Of a stretch of 64,000 bases of DNA, positions 1-12,307 are shown piece by piece (the first letter of the stretch is position 1; each line of letters opens with the position of its first letter). The stretch is taken from NCBI GenBank assembly GCA_025617375.2, contig JAMYGW020000006.1:1121001-1185000 (forward strand), in the 5' to 3' direction. This stretch comes from Acarospora socialis (lineage: Eukaryota; Ascomycota; Lecanoromycetes; Acarosporales; Acarosporaceae). The translations under genes and the position numbers were made by a program. The notes under the pieces were generated by a model. That model searched no databases. It was given only the letters and a program-made list of their open reading frames with translations, and was not told the origin of the DNA.

Positions 1-1
1 G

Positions 2-595
2 CGGGAAGCACGTAGAGCTCGAGAAGATCTCAATCGCCGGAAGTCGGCGCCACCTGTCGAAGACTATTTCGATCCCCGCAACGGCTCCCGGGGTATTCGA
101 CCGAATGATGTTATGCCAGACGTGCCTGTTTATAGCGCTCCCGCTCCGCTGCCAACTCATGCTGACCCTTACCTTAACGGCGCGAATGATCCTACCTCAT
201 CGTGGGTCAATTCTCAGATCATCGAACCCCCAGCGCCTCCTCCTGTCGAACATACCGTCATCGAACCTCCTCCCACCGGCAGCGGTCGTAAGCACGAAGA
301 ACTAGATGACAATAAAGACGTGCGAAGGGAAACGCGAAGAGCGCACCGTCATTCGAAGTACACGTCCGTCACGCCCGATGGAGGGGATGACCGTCGCAGG
401 CGGAGAGACTCCAGACGTACAGAGAGGGACGGTATCAGAAGCAGTGAGGGCAGTGAAGGGGACAGATATACGAGAAGAAAGAGTGATTATGCGGGGTATG
501 AGAACGGAGGACCTGTGAGGACCTTCGATGGGCGGCTGGCCGGTGCCGGGGCGGGAAAGAGGGGAAGCTGGTTCAAGAAGATTGCGAACCTATAA
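2..595 (+). CDS. Unrecognised protein, 3' end of a gene cut by the window edge
   Basis: The reading frame is open from the first bases of the window to a TAA at 593-595, so this is the C-terminal part (about 197 residues) of a longer protein. The visible part is low-complexity: an Arg/Glu-rich stretch, a Pro-rich stretch with repeated EPP and PAPPP words, then a long Arg/Asp/Glu/Ser-rich tail. It ends in a short basic-hydrophobic motif, GSWFKKIANL. No catalytic motif or membrane segment is seen. The composition suggests a disordered tail. I do not recognise the family; the domain-bearing part would lie upstream of the window. Confidence 0.7.
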   Translation, partial: REARRAREDLNRRKSAPPVEDYFDPRNGSRGIRPNDVMPDVPVYSAPAPLPTHADPYLNGANDPTSSWVNSQIIEPPAPPPVEHTVIEPPPTGSGRKHEELDDNKDVRRETRRAHRHSKYTSVTPDGGDDRRRRRDSRRTERDGIRSSEGSEGDRYTRRKSDYAGYENGGPVRTFDGRLAGAGAGKRGSWFKKIANL

Positions 596-1391
596 AATGG
601 GGAGGGGTACATGCAATAGCAATATCGACAATGTGGTCGGTGGTGTGATGGACGCGTTTGTTTCCTCTCACTCTTAGTGTCTATGTCAAGCCAACTGGTT
701 GACCTGATCGCGGCGGTATATGGTGTTATCTAATGTTTTTGGGGCCAATGTCTGGTGGTTCTGGTTGCAACATCCGGATTTTTGGCGGGAGCCTCGTCGT
801 GTATCACATTCTTCGTTCTGATATACCCTCTGATGGCTGGTGAGTGGTAGAATATCGGGGGCATAGCACGATTGCTGATCCAATAATATCCGTCCACATT
901 TGTACCATGCAGCGACGTCTACATTGGGGAATCTCACTCTCACTCCACTGGTTCTGTGCTTATGTTCTTGGTTGATGCACGAGAACATCTCGTCAGCAAG
1001 CCACTATCACTGAGCTTCAATGCTCATACCAGTAGCATGGGGATGTTACGGATCCCTGCTTTTAAGAGAGCTGCATCTGTTCTTTCATAGGGCAAGCTCC
1101 ATTGCAAGTACTTCGTACGTAGTCGGCCCTGCGGTCCAAGCTGGTACTGTGTGGTAAAGCGATCGTAGTGCAAAGGGAGTAATTGACCTATTGTATCAAA
1201 TGAATAATTGATGGCATCAGCGGATCATCTTTCAGTAAGAATTTCCATCGACCCTGTAAGGTTTAGCGCTGTTTGCCGAATTTGAAGCTCTTGACCGCGA
1301 ACCGATGCGCGTCAACAGATAACATAGCGATTTCTAAGGCGCGGAAACAGGAATCCTCACCCACAAAGGATGAGGTCTTGATGGATCGACT
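596..1391. other. Intergenic region, 3' flank and NUP120 promoter
   Basis: About 800 bases between two plus-strand genes. There is a 100-codon open frame on the minus strand (686-988), but its product is Cys/Arg-rich and has no recognisable features, so I do not call it. The last 300 bases should hold the NUP120 promoter and 5' UTR. Confidence 0.6.
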
Positions 1392-4300
1392 ATGGCAAGC
1401 ACTTTAACATTCGCCCTCTTCAAAGAAACACGAATCGACTTAGACCCGTCCTCGCCAGGGTCAACGGTTCCCATTCAGATACCAGCTCACGGCCAATCAC
1501 ATCGCAGCTCATGGTTAACTCAACAACCGCGTCCCGAAGGCAAGGTCGGTGCTCCCGAGGATGAGGATGCTTTCGCCAGAAGACACCTCGCGAATTCAGG
1601 TTCGGTTTATTTCCGTCAGAACAGGAACTACCCAAGAAGCTTTTTATGGCGGGTTCTGGAAGACCACAAGATCCTCGAGCTCCGGTCGATCGATTTGACG
1701 AAGAGCGAGCATGACAGACATGAGGCGACCTTGACTCTTCGACTGGCTTTCGCCAACCCGATCAGAAACGGTGGCGTGGTGCTGTCGGACAGGGAGGATC
1801 ACGATGCGCTGAGTGTGTTCGTGTTGACGAAGCGCAATGAGCTATATACCCTCACATTACGTCCAGACGCGTTCTGTCGCAAGGCAGCCACCGAAGGGAA
1901 TGCCCAGAATTGGTGCAAGAGCTTCGTGCCGGCATCTTTCAGCATCAGCAAACCCCACCGTCTGCTCGCATGTGGCCCTAATGAGTTATGGATTTCGCTA
2001 CACGACGGCAGGTTACTCAGGCTTACAAGGAACGCTGGAGATGACGGTATGTGTACCAATCAACCATCAGAGTTAGAGCTGACAGTTGTGGATTACAGGT
2101 TCACTTTGGCGCGAGACTACCTACGCGGACGGAGCTTGGGGGTCCTCCCTCCGAGGCCTTATTCGATGGCAAGGGAACAACACGGTCCGCTATGAGGGCC
2201 AAAATTTAGAGCAATGTACGGCATTATCGCTGGCGCACTCGCCTGACGGTAACCACCTGTTCACCGTCTGCCTGAACCACACCCTCAAAGCTTGGAACAT
2301 TCAGACTGGCGCGGTCGATTTCACAAGGGACCTTCTCGATAAGGAGCGGCAACCGCAGGAAGTCTCTCAGGTTCTCATCAGTCCGTCAGAGTCGCAGCTT
2401 GTCAGGACGTTCAACGCCGAGCGTGCAAGAGATGGTGATAGATATTATGTTCTGACCTTTTCTCCCCACGACGCCGGTGAATTTAAGTTCTGGGCTGTGA
2501 GCGACGCCGAAGATTCTCGGGCTGGCATACAAGATCTCTTTCCTGGAGGCCATCTACAGCCTCCAGATCCGGACCCATCTTCTGGCGCAATATGGACCGT
2601 AACCGATTTCGACGTGAAGAGTGGTGACGAAGGGATAGGGATGGAGCTCTGGGTCCTGCTGAAACAGAACCACGCTTATAGAGTGTATACCCTTACGTTC
2701 GACCTCCTTCAGCTGCCTGCTGCTTGGGATGGTAGATGGGTTACAACCGCTGCTGAAACGCTTTACGAAATGCCCGAACCAAGGGTGGCGGATCTTGAAT
2801 CAACAGACGCAACCGATGCTTGGCTCAATTTCCTCTTCTACCCTGGCAGATACACGGCTTCGGTTCTGGCGACATCCCTGTCGATTTACCAGCACGCTCT
2901 TGGCATCAAGCCAGCAAAGCTGGAGTCGAGCAGTAAGAAAGCACTGAGAGAGCGTATTTGTGCGGCGGTCGAATCTACTGTAAGTCTCCAACGACTTCCT
3001 GAGGGTGGGGTGGACTACGAGCGATTTCGCAAGGACACAAACGCCCAGTGGAGTCGCTTCTGGATGCTTGCCAGGGACATAGATAAGCAAAGATGGGAAG
3101 CAATGTCAATAAGCTACGATACGTTTGGTGGCAGTCCGTGGGTTGTTGCTGCGGATGGATGTGCTGCGATTCGAGAGTGCAGCGACACCGAGATTGTAGC
3201 ACACAATGACGGCGGGATCTTGGATACGCAGATGCACTTGATCGAAGCTGGTTTGCAAGCTCGAAGTCTAGGTCAACAGTGTGAGAAGCTCCCGGGGGAC
3301 TTAGCGAGTCTTATACATGCCGCTACCTCGTTTCGAAAGCGCTTCTCGCAGTCTTTGCTGCTTTCATGCAAGGTAACTCTAAACACGGAGTTATGGCAGG
3401 ATCCGTCGTCCTCATTGTCTGTGCGGATACGGTCGTTTTACGATCGTTGCGGCTTTGCTGAACTGATTGGGGACGATGACTACAACAGTCTGGTTACATC
3501 TTTGGCCGATCTGGGTGGCTTTGAGGCTTTAGACCGACATCTCTTCGATGCTGTAATCGAGACCCTCCCACTGGTGTTTCCAAAGGATCAATCGGATCTC
3601 CTTTCGACACAGTTTGGCTTGAAAATCTTGGTTAAAGGTGCACAAGAGACAATCGAGATGGGAGCACAAATGCTATTTGATCTGCTCATGCTGGTCGTGT
3701 TCGTTGAAATTGAGGCAGGCCAAGAAGGCGAGCTCACCGACGGTTTTGATGCCCCAAAGACTTACAGTGTTCTTATAAGCTTGCTGAAGGAGTACGAGAT
3801 GATGAGATGGCTTGGTAGAACTACGCGGGCGAAATCCAGCAAGGAGCGCGAAGAGGGCGCCAGCTCTCTCACCTCAAAAATGGCTACGTTAGGATCTGTC
3901 AGTGAGAGAAAGGTGTCCACAATCTTGGAAGACCTATTTGCTGGCGATCCAAGGCCTTTAACTACATCAGAACATCCTCAAACCGCTGTTATCACTTACA
4001 ATATCAGGCAGGTGGTGTCATGGGTAACGCGCGTTCGAGGTGTGCTGCTTGACAATGCACTGGTCTATATTCAGTGCAATCTCCTTGTCAACGAGAATAT
4101 TGAGCTCGCCTGGGAGTTCCTTCGCTACCTACCTACTACCGCTTGGTCGACGTACATCAAGGGACGATTATATCTCAGTCGTGCAGAATACAGCGTGGCA
4201 GCTATTCATTTCAAGAAAGCTGCCTTCGTTCTTGGTAGGTTTCCCCACCCAACCCAGCAGTATCCATAGACTTACAAACCTCAGCGCAAACCATAGCACT

Positions 4301-5221
4301 TGACGACTTACCGGGCATGTCATCCGGTCTGTTGAACCCTATCGACGCAGCACACTTCGGCAACGGCCTTCCAAACTACTATTCCCACATCATCGGCCTT
4401 TTCGAGAAACGTAAAGTCTTTTCCTACGTCGCCGACTTCGCCCGACTAGCCCTGCAAGTCGTCCGCCCAAGCGACCCCCCAGTGCGTATTCCCCCAACCC
4501 CTCCCACACCGCCCTCAACTAACCCGAACCCAACACCCACCAGGCCCTCCGCACAGACCTCCTCTCCCGCCTCTTCCACGCCAGCATCCAAACGTCGCGC
4601 TACGACGAAGCCTACGACGCCCTATCCCGCTACACCGACACCGCCCTCCAGCACTCGGCCCTCACGACCCTCCTCACCACCATGATCGCCGCCTCGCAGA
4701 CCCCGCACCTCCTCCGCCTCCCCTTCGCCAACAACCCTGCCCTCCACCACCACCTCGACGCCACCCTCGCCTCCCTCGCCGCCAAGACAATCGACCTCGA
4801 ACACGGCCCCCCCTACCACACCGCCCTCTACGCCTGGCGTCTCGCGCGCAACGACTTCCGCGGCGCCGCTGCCGTATTGCATCAGCGGCTGCAGAGGCTG
4901 CAGGCGTCTTCTACGTCCAATGCCATCTCCAAGGCCAACACCAACACGTCCGCTACGCTAGACGTCGACTCTTCCTCTGCATGCGCCCAGACGCAGCCCG
5001 TGCTGAACGCCTACCTCGCGCTCATCAACGTGTTGGCGTGCGTGGAAAAGAGCCAGGCGTGGATCTTGGCGGACACAGGTGGCGAAGAGGGGACGAAGAG
5101 GAGGGTGGTGACGCTGGATGATGTCCGGGGCGAGTATCAGGCCGAACTGGACCGCGTGGCCGCGCTTGAGAGTGGGCGGTTTGCCTTTGTGGGGGATGGG
5201 GCGGAGATGGATGTTTTGTAG
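1392..5221 (+). CDS. NUP120: Nucleoporin Nup120/Nup160, Y-complex subunit
   Basis: Subunit of the Nup84/Nup107-160 (Y) scaffold of the nuclear pore. Four exons fit: 1392-2046, 2099-4234, 4285-4481 and 4544-5221, separated by introns of 52, 50 and 62 nt. All splice in frame to give 1221 residues, the usual length in filamentous fungi. The N-terminal third looks like the family's beta-propeller, with WD-like strands such as SLAHSPDGNHLFTVCLN followed by LKAWNIQTG. The rest is helical and ends in TPR-like helices (YDEAYDALSRYTDTALQ). The last exon has a GC-rich third-codon bias compared with the rest. The downstream neighbour, IML2, converges on this gene. Family identification rests on the whole-length pattern and is fairly sure. 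Confidence 0.88.
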
Positions 5222-5595
5222 TACTTCACATTTAGATTGGGAGCAGGGGCCGGTTTTCGAGCGGGCGAGCTCAGAAATTTTTTCAATGCATTGCAATGCG
5301 TTTGTGGGAGAGTGGTTTTAATGGAGCGAGCGGCACGACTCGTTCGTTGCACTTTGGTTCTGGGTGAGTTGAGATATGTACATCATGTGACTACCTAGCT
5401 CGGTCGTTCCCGTTTCCGTTTCCGTGGCGAGAGTGGCGCCATCTCCCAGACCCACGTATTTTAATCCCCCTTTCCCAAATCTCGCCGTTTATAGTATACC
5501 AACTACCCGTCCTTGAATCGACGTACGCCGCTCTAATAACCCCCGAAACCCAACACGAACTCATCCTTGGCCAATACAAACCCACCGACCTCACC
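5222..5595. other. Convergent 3' intergenic region
   Basis: This is the gap between the stops of NUP120 (plus) and IML2 (minus). It should contain both 3' UTRs. No gene is seen. Confidence 0.6.
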
Positions 5596-8194
5596 CTACA
5601 CAACAGCAGCACCACCGGCCCCATATTTCCTCACCGTATCCAACCCCGTCGTAACCTTCAACCCAATCCGCGCATCAAGCCCATAACTCTCCCACCTCGC
5701 CACCTTCTGCAACCACTCCGCACACTCCCGCACCCTCTCCTGATCCCCGGACCCACCATCGCTCTCCATCCAGCACACCGCGCCCATCTCATAATGCGCG
5801 GCCGGACACGTCCAATCGTCCTTCAATCCGCCCTTAAACTCCGCCCTGTCGCGTCCCAACACCGCCGCCCTCAACACCCCCCTCGCGTCCTCGAACCTTC
5901 TCAGATTCCGCAACACCGCGGCCCTCAGCACGGCGAGGATAGCGTGCTCGTCCAGGCCTTCGCGGCGCCAATGCGGGTTTGACGCCGGGTCCTCGGACCA
6001 GGCGAGCGCGGCCATGGACGCGGTGAGTTGGGCGTCGCTCATGCGCTTGTGGCCGTTCCAGAGGTAGATCATTTCCTCGATGGGGTCGATGCCGACGGCG
6101 TCGACGAGGTCGCAGTGCCAGTCCTTGGCGCGGGCTTCCCATTTGGCCAGCTTGCGGCCGACGAAGGCGTCGAAGGGGAGTTGGCGCGCCATGAAGCGTT
6201 TCTTGCCCGTGTGCTGGGTCACCTGGCGGAGGTAGGTGGTGGCTTTGGTGGCGTGGTGCCGGGCGGTGGTGGGGGAGTGCGGTTTGTGCTGTCGGTACAG
6301 GGCGATGTGCGCGGAGCCGGCGATGTAGAGGTAGAGGGCGTGGGACCAGTTGTTGAGCTTGCAGCACTGTGTGTATGGGGTTGCGGTTAGCCGGATGCTT
6401 TCATTCTGGGTTGGAGGAGAGGGAAGACTTACCTCTAGGAAGGACTCGGCGCATAGCTCGTAGCGATGCGAGTACATTGCGTTGAGGCTCTTTTCGAACA
6501 TGGATAGTGCTTCGACTTGCTTCAGCGGGCTCTTGGTGTCTCTGCTCAGGAGTAGAATCGCATCGTCGAGGCGTTTGTTGGCCGCTGCCATGCGTGCTTC
6601 TTCCAATAACCATAGATGGCTCCTTGGATAGCGCGATCTCATCTCCGCTAGAAGAGTCTCACATCTTCGTTTGGGATAGCCTTCAAGATTCTCCTCACCT
6701 TCTTTATCATCGGGAAGGATGTCACAGAATCCGACGAAACCGTTATAGTACCCAAGCAGAATCAGGCCTGCCATTGCGCCGTTGATGTTCTGAAACTTGC
6801 TAGACTGCCAGAGCATCTTCAAGCCCCTCTCCCTGTCGCCGCGGAAGCCGATTATGAACAAGAGTTTGCCGAATGCTGGGGGGATTAGGGAGATCATAAG
6901 AAGCAGTAAGCCAAAGCAAAGGTTAGAGCCGGAGTGAATGAATGTGTCGATAGGATTGGCAAATACATCCGACCCTGGATCGTGGTCAAGTAGCTCCGCT
7001 GTTGTGAACTGCCTTCCTGTTATTGGACGCCTAGTCTCCATCGAGGTTCCATTGGCTTGTATGGACATATTTGATATCTTCTCATTCATGCCCTCCTCGT
7101 CGACGTGACCCAGATAATGCGGCAATGTCTCCGGTGCTTCATGAACTTCATCGGCGTCAAAGAACTCGTCTTCTTCATACTCACCTGCTTCTTTATCTCC
7201 TGTTTGACTGGCTGTGTCGTCGACAGCTTTCATCTGATTCGTAACCGGATCTACCAACGTGCGCGTCGGATGCTGTGATGATACCGGGTCTTCTGTCGTC
7301 TCGTTACCAAAGCCGCCTGGCATACCCTTCATTGATCTCGCGGATCTATTTGATCGCAGCGAGTCTACCGAGTTCCTCCGTGTGCTATCCATGCTTCCCC
7401 CGTTTCTCCCTCTCATATACCTGACCTCGGCTTGCAGCATCACATCCAGTGTCATGTACGCTTTCCGAAGCTTGTAAAAGCCCTTCAAGCTTTCCGTCAA
7501 GCTCTCGTTGAGCACCCCTACTACTGCACTCATGAGTTGCGACTGGGCATGACACAAGGCGAACTCGGATCCTGGTGGGTATATGGAAGAGTGGTATGCA
7601 TGAGGTTCGCGTTGAGCGCGGCGGTGGTCAGCAGATGCGCTTGCTTCTGCGTCTGCTAGACGCTGAGAAGCTGTAGCAGGCATTGGTGTTAGTAGCAGTA
7701 TGCCAGCGAGAAGGAACGTATCCACCTTCGCGCATAATGTTCTGTTCGAAGCCTAGTGTAGCCTTCAGGAACGTTACAACGCCTTTGCCAAGCTATAGAC
7801 AATCGATCAGCTTGCCACTCTTCTTACTCTTTCTCGAAAGCAGCGCGACTGGAGATTTCCGTGTGCCGCGTGCGACGCGCTCTGTCTACGCACCTTATGG
7901 AACGATGAATTTCCTTCACTCAATCCGGCTTCGGCAGCATCGACATCATCATTCATAATGTTGATCGCAGCTATCTCAGGTTTCTAATCAGTCTCCGAAA
8001 GTTGTTGATATGATGCCAAGAGCTGAAGTTGTACCTCGCATAGCTGACTCTACTAGAAAGGGCATCAGCAAATGAGTACCTAAAGGAGCTGGAGGTCTCA
8101 TACAGTTTTGTGGCTCGGCCAGAGAATCCAGCGAGTGCGTGGATGCATTCGCATTGCTCTTCTTTGCCTGTAGCCATGACGCAGCCCTGAACAT
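5596..8194 (-). CDS. IML2: Iml2/TTC39-family TPR protein
   Basis: Fungal Iml2 belongs to the TTC39 family; in yeast it is linked to lipid-droplet-dependent clearance of inclusion bodies and reported at the mitochondrial outer membrane. Exons on the minus strand: 8194-8104, 7970-7894, 7792-7726, 7670-6433 and 6366-5596, giving 747 residues. The second and third exons restore the family's N-terminal core (DDVDAAEAGL, then LGKGVVTFLKATLGFEQ), so an ATG at 7725 lies inside an intron and is not the start. The middle has two hydrophobic segments (around LCFGLLLLMISLIPP and AMAGLILLGYYNGFVG), and TPR helices follow. The first donor is ambiguous: 8103 or 8079, both in frame. A longer start at 8257 is possible. 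The last intron (6367-6432) is a multiple of three with no stop. Confidence 0.85.
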
Positions 8195-8576
8195 CGTGCG
8201 ATATGCGTGGAGATGGTCAACTTCAAGAAGCTTGAATGCCGAGGACAATGGACACAAAGGGTGTGGGTTGCTTTATATAGAGCAGAAAGCGGCGCAAGGC
8301 ATAGTCACGATAGAATATATATAGACCGCCAGTGTTGTAGGTATGCTTGGCTCGGAGATTTCGAAATGTCGTGTGTACCATCTGTCAGATCGATTGCTGG
8401 TAGGGGATCCTTGTCGTAGATCATCATTGCCCGAAAGCGATCTCCGAGCGCGAAGCGAAAACATCTTAATCCCAGAACTGACACAACAGAAAGTCAACAA
8501 GCCCAGATCTCCATTGCAATCTAGATTTTTCGGTCGATTACAGTGGGCACAGTCTTCTGCGAGCGTAGCGACCACC
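8195..8576. promoter_or_regulatory. Shared divergent promoter of IML2 and SEM1
   Basis: A 382-base gap between two oppositely directed starts, so it must hold both promoters and 5' UTRs. I see no distinct regulatory motif that I can defend. Confidence 0.55.
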
Positions 8577-9010
8577 ATGGCCGCAGCAGGGGGCTCTTCC
8601 GCCACAGCCAAAGCCACCGTCGACGACAGCAAGCCCGCCGAAACATCCAAAGAACAGCAGAAGCCCGCAGCAGCGCTGGAAGAGGATGATGAGTTCGAAG
8701 ATTTCCCGGTAGAAGGTCGGTAAACAAATCCCAAGCGCAGAGACTGCATGAAGAGCTTGTTACGAATTACTCCTGAAGGGCCCGGCATGCTGAGAAACGC
8801 TGTAGATTGGCCACAAGAAGACGCGGAGGTGCCCGGGGGTAACACACATCTGTGGGAGGAAAGCTGGGACGATGACGATACGAGTGAGGACTTTTCAAAG
8901 CAGTTGAAGTGAGCGAACATATCATCGTGGACGCGTGGGAGATTGTGCAGCGCTGACTCGCTTTACTCAGGGAGGAGCTGAAAAAGGTTGAGGCGAGCAA
9001 GAGAGGCTGA
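8577..9010 (+). CDS. SEM1: Sem1/Dss1, 26S proteasome lid subunit
   Basis: Small acidic protein of the 19S regulatory lid, also found in other PCI complexes such as TREX-2. Three exons: 8577-8715, 8806-8908 and 8971-9010 (introns of 90 and 62 nt), giving 93 residues. The family's two acidic tryptophan-bearing patches are plain: EEDDEFEDFPVEDWPQ at about residues 36-51 and LWEESWDDDDTSEDFS at about 62-77. The short C-terminal helix KEELKKVEASKRG follows. The junction GAAG to ATTGG creates the conserved Asp-Trp. The N-terminal 35 residues are Ala/Lys/Thr-rich and variable in the family. It diverges from IML2 and converges with the phosphoglycerate kinase gene. Confidence 0.95.
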
Positions 9011-9300
9011 CACCATGGCCTGAAGACGGTCTGTTTCTTTACAGTTAGAGGAGAAGGAGTACCGCACTGGGCTTTCGCGGGCAATGGATCGAGGGCATAG
9101 CTGGCAGCTGACGGATATGATCCCACATTATGCAATAGGTTTTTAGTCACCTGGTCAGCCATTCTAAAAGGGTGAAGCTCTGTCTATATGTGGGCCCTAG
9201 TTGTCTTCAGTACACAAAGATCTTTCTGATTGCTACAATCACAGCCTTGACGTGTGTCCTTCACCTCGTCAGGTCAGGCAAAGTTAGACAATGCCACCTC

Positions 9301-10668
9301 CTACTTACTAGACAATGCAGAGACTCCTGGAAGATCCTTTCCTTCCAGAAGCTCCAACGACGCACCACCACCGGTCGAGACATGGCTCAGCTTATCCTCT
9401 ACACCGTACTTGGCAGCAACAGTCGCCGTGTCACCGCCGCCAATGATGACGATCTTGCCATTCTGTGCCGCCTGGACAGCGGCGTCCATTGTGGCTTTTG
9501 TTGCCTTGGAGAACGCATCGAACTCGAAGACGCCTGGTGGGCCGTTCCACAGGATTGTATTTGCCTCTCCGATCGTTTTCTTGAATAGCTCAATACTCTT
9601 CTCACCACAGTCCATCCCAATCCAACCATCTGGAATGCCCTGTTCGTCAGTCGCGTATCCTGTCTTGGCATCCTTGTCGAACTTGTCCCCTGTTATGTAG
9701 TCGCACGGCAGAACGATTTCAACATTATTTTTCTTCGCTTTCTCCACCAGGTCGCCGACTGTCTTACTCCCCGCTTCGTCAAACAAACTGTTGCCGATCT
9801 TTACATTCTCCAATGTTTTCTTGAACGTGAACGCCATGCCGCCGCAGATGATCAAGCTGTTTACTTTCGAGAGAAGGTTTTCAATCAGCTGGATCTTATC
9901 GGAAACTTTGGCGCCGCCGAGGATGGCAAGGAACGGCCGTTTAGGATTCTCAAGAGCTTTGGCGAAATAGTCTAGCTCTTTCTTCATGAGGAAGCCGGAT
10001 GCCTTCTGGGGAAGGTCACAGCCGACCATGGAGCTGTGAGCACGATGGGCGGTACCGAAGGCGTCGTCTTTTGAGCCACATTAGCCCTGACGATCCAACG
10101 TGAACCGTCCAGGCTATGCTTACTGATATAGATGTCCCCAAGGGCAGTCAACCCTTTCCTGAACTCCTGCACCTTCTCCTTATCCGCCTTGACTTTCTTC
10201 CCTTCCGCATCTTTGCTGCTACCCTCCTCTTCCGGGTGGAACCGCAGATTCTCCAGTAGGATGACCTGCCCATTGCTGGCTTTGTTCACAGTGTCTTCGA
10301 CCTCTTTGCCAACACAGTCGTCGACGAAGGTGACTTTCTTGCCCAGTAGCTTCTCCAGCTCTGGTACGATGGGTTTCAGAGAGTACTTTTCGACTCTCTT
10401 GCCGTCAGGCCGACCGAGGTGGGACATGAGGATAATGGCTTTGGCGCCATGCTTCTCGGCGTACTGAATGGTTGGGAGAGCGCCGACAATGCGTTGATTA
10501 TTGGTGATCTTCTTATCGGAGTCCAGTGGTACATTGAAGTCGACCTGTAGGTAAAGAAAACTGAGCAAAGGTTTGGGGTTGATTGTCAGGGCCCCACTAT
10601 ACCCGGATTAGAACCCTTTTGCCCTTGAGGTCGACATCGGTGATTGCGAGCTTGTTGGAGAGAGACAT
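9301..10668 (-). CDS. pgkA: Phosphoglycerate kinase
   Basis: Glycolytic enzyme that makes ATP from ADP and 1,3-bisphosphoglycerate in the cytosol. Exons 10668-10603, 10544-10124 and 10067-9301, with introns of 58 and 56 nt, give exactly 417 residues, the usual fungal length. The N-terminal substrate loop is [13 protein letters not shown], the hinge-region SHLGRPDG is present, and the C-terminal nucleotide loop is [10 protein letters not shown] followed by [13 protein letters not shown]. The second junction rebuilds [13 protein letters not shown] longer open frame upstream of 10668 has no support; [19 protein letters not shown] is the family N-terminus. Minor residue differences are conservative. 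Very sure. Confidence 0.98.
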
Positions 10669-11374
10669 CTCTTCCTTCAGCTGAGCACAAAGAAGTTGTA
10701 GGTAAACGTGTGGTCTTCTGTGATTTGGTCTGAGATCTTGATTAAGAAGTCGACAATGTGTGGAGGCAGATTGTGGTTGGATGATGGAGGGGCATTGGAG
10801 GGGCACCGTCGGAGTTTTGGGCTTGACGCAAAATTATCTAGGTGGTTTCTCCGCTACCTCGTAGACATGAAATAAACAATCATGAGATCATGTCTTCCAT
10901 CCAGGCCTTGTCGGTTTTACTAGAAAGGACTATTTTGTACAACAAGGCTGTTATTTAGTTATTTTTTCAGGACGCTCGCCTGCTGAAACGAGAAGTCATG
11001 TCTATACCAACTAATCAAATTCGGAAACGGTTTCAGCTCCGGGCAACTTTGACTTGAAGAGTAGTGCCTAGTAAGATCTGCCTGTGTGCTGGACTGGTTG
11101 AAGATGTAGAATGATTTAGGTTATCTATTTTGCTATGCAATGCGAGGATCACCAATCAGGGCGACGCCAAGGACTAATTCGTACCAAGACCGAGCGCCTC
11201 AAAACACGCCGTGGTGCCAGCACACGGACAGATGCCGTTGCGCCCGCTGCTACCGACAATCCGCTTGGAAACAGAACTCTAGCTCCGAACACAGTATGCG
11301 CAATCCCACCACGATAGCCCGACACGAATAACATCCCGTACCCGGCGCGTCAGGGAAGGAGGAGTCCACGGCGT
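10669..11374. other. Intergenic: PGK promoter and 3' flank of the Mpv17-like gene
   Basis: About 700 bases between two minus-strand genes. The bases just before the pgkA start would be its promoter and leader, as expected of a highly expressed gene. No further gene is supported; the open frames around 11135-11334 overlap the neighbour's 3' flank and look random. Confidence 0.55.
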
Positions 11375-12307
11375 CTAAGCCTCTTCGGAGGAGTTCGTAA
11401 GTGAAAGGTAAGCGGTCCAAGCGATTCCGACAGTGGAGACAAAAGGCTGAAAGGTTCGTCAGTACGACAAGCACGGCCCTGGGAGTTCGTGATAACTTAC
11501 GATCTGGAATTGAATAGGTAGGACACGGAAATTCAGCATCTGCACCGCTGGCCAGATGATATAGTTCGCCTTCAAGGCCGGCAGGTAGACGTCTTGAAAC
11601 TTCCGAGTTATGGCACGCTTCCCTCCTCCTTCTGCGACCGTCATAAAAGTGAAAAAGCATGCCAGACCTGTGTCGAGTCAGATATTGCTCGTACAGGTGC
11701 CTAGTACGACTCTCTGAACCTGAGAAACGTACCGACGGGGGCAAAGATCAACTGATCAAAGGCGACACGCTTCAGAGCTGGAGCAAGACCGGCGACCTTG
11801 GTGATAGGGAAGGCTCTGGAGAGAAATCCAAACCAATGAAACTGCACTGGTGCCATTATGAATCCATACGACATGAAACGCGTCAACCTCTCAAAGTCAA
11901 AAGGCGGTGGCAGGTATTTGGACGAAGGTATCAGTTCGCCAGCTGAGTAAGGAAGTTTCTTGTCTAGCTCGTGTATCTCGATAGCGACGTAGTTGTCTTT
12001 GCCAACTCCACCGGGCTGTCGTACGGCTTTCTGTCTGATCGCGGTAAGGGATTGGGCGACGGTGTCTGCGATGCCTCCGAGTATCTAAGGAGAAACATCA
12101 TGGGTGAGCGATAGCCATGCAGGCACACACAAAGTAGTATTGCAGCGTCTGCAGGGACGGAACGTACGGCATTCGTGATCATGATAGTCAATACTAGTAA
12201 ATGTCAGCGGCATGTCGCGATCTCTTACATGCTCGGGTTTTTAACTTACCTGGTCTTTCCGTATAATAGGAGTTGTATTTGGCAACCAATCTTGAAGTGA
12301 TAGCCAT
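11375..12307 (-). CDS. Mpv17/PMP22-family integral membrane protein
   Basis: Small four-helix membrane protein of the Mpv17/PMP22 family, whose members sit in the mitochondrial inner membrane (Sym1) or peroxisomes. Five exons on the minus strand: 12307-12250, 12193-12168, 12084-11733, 11667-11501 and 11446-11375. Introns are 56, 83, 65 and 54 nt; the product has 224 residues. Family marks: the N-terminal ...YTERPVLTIMITNA, then GGIADTVAQSL, the GP-like RFMSYGFIMAPVQFHWF, the conserved Asp-Gln in FDQLIFAPVG, and the C-terminal block ANYIIWPAVQMLNFR followed by VSTVGIAWTAYLS. A loop of about 35 residues after the second exon is rich in Lys/Pro. Which organelle it serves cannot be told from sequence. 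Confidence 0.9.

Noticed and set aside
7671-7725. ATG at 7725 as the start of IML2
   Set aside because: The bases from it are an intron with proper splice sites; upstream exons restore the conserved N-terminal core.
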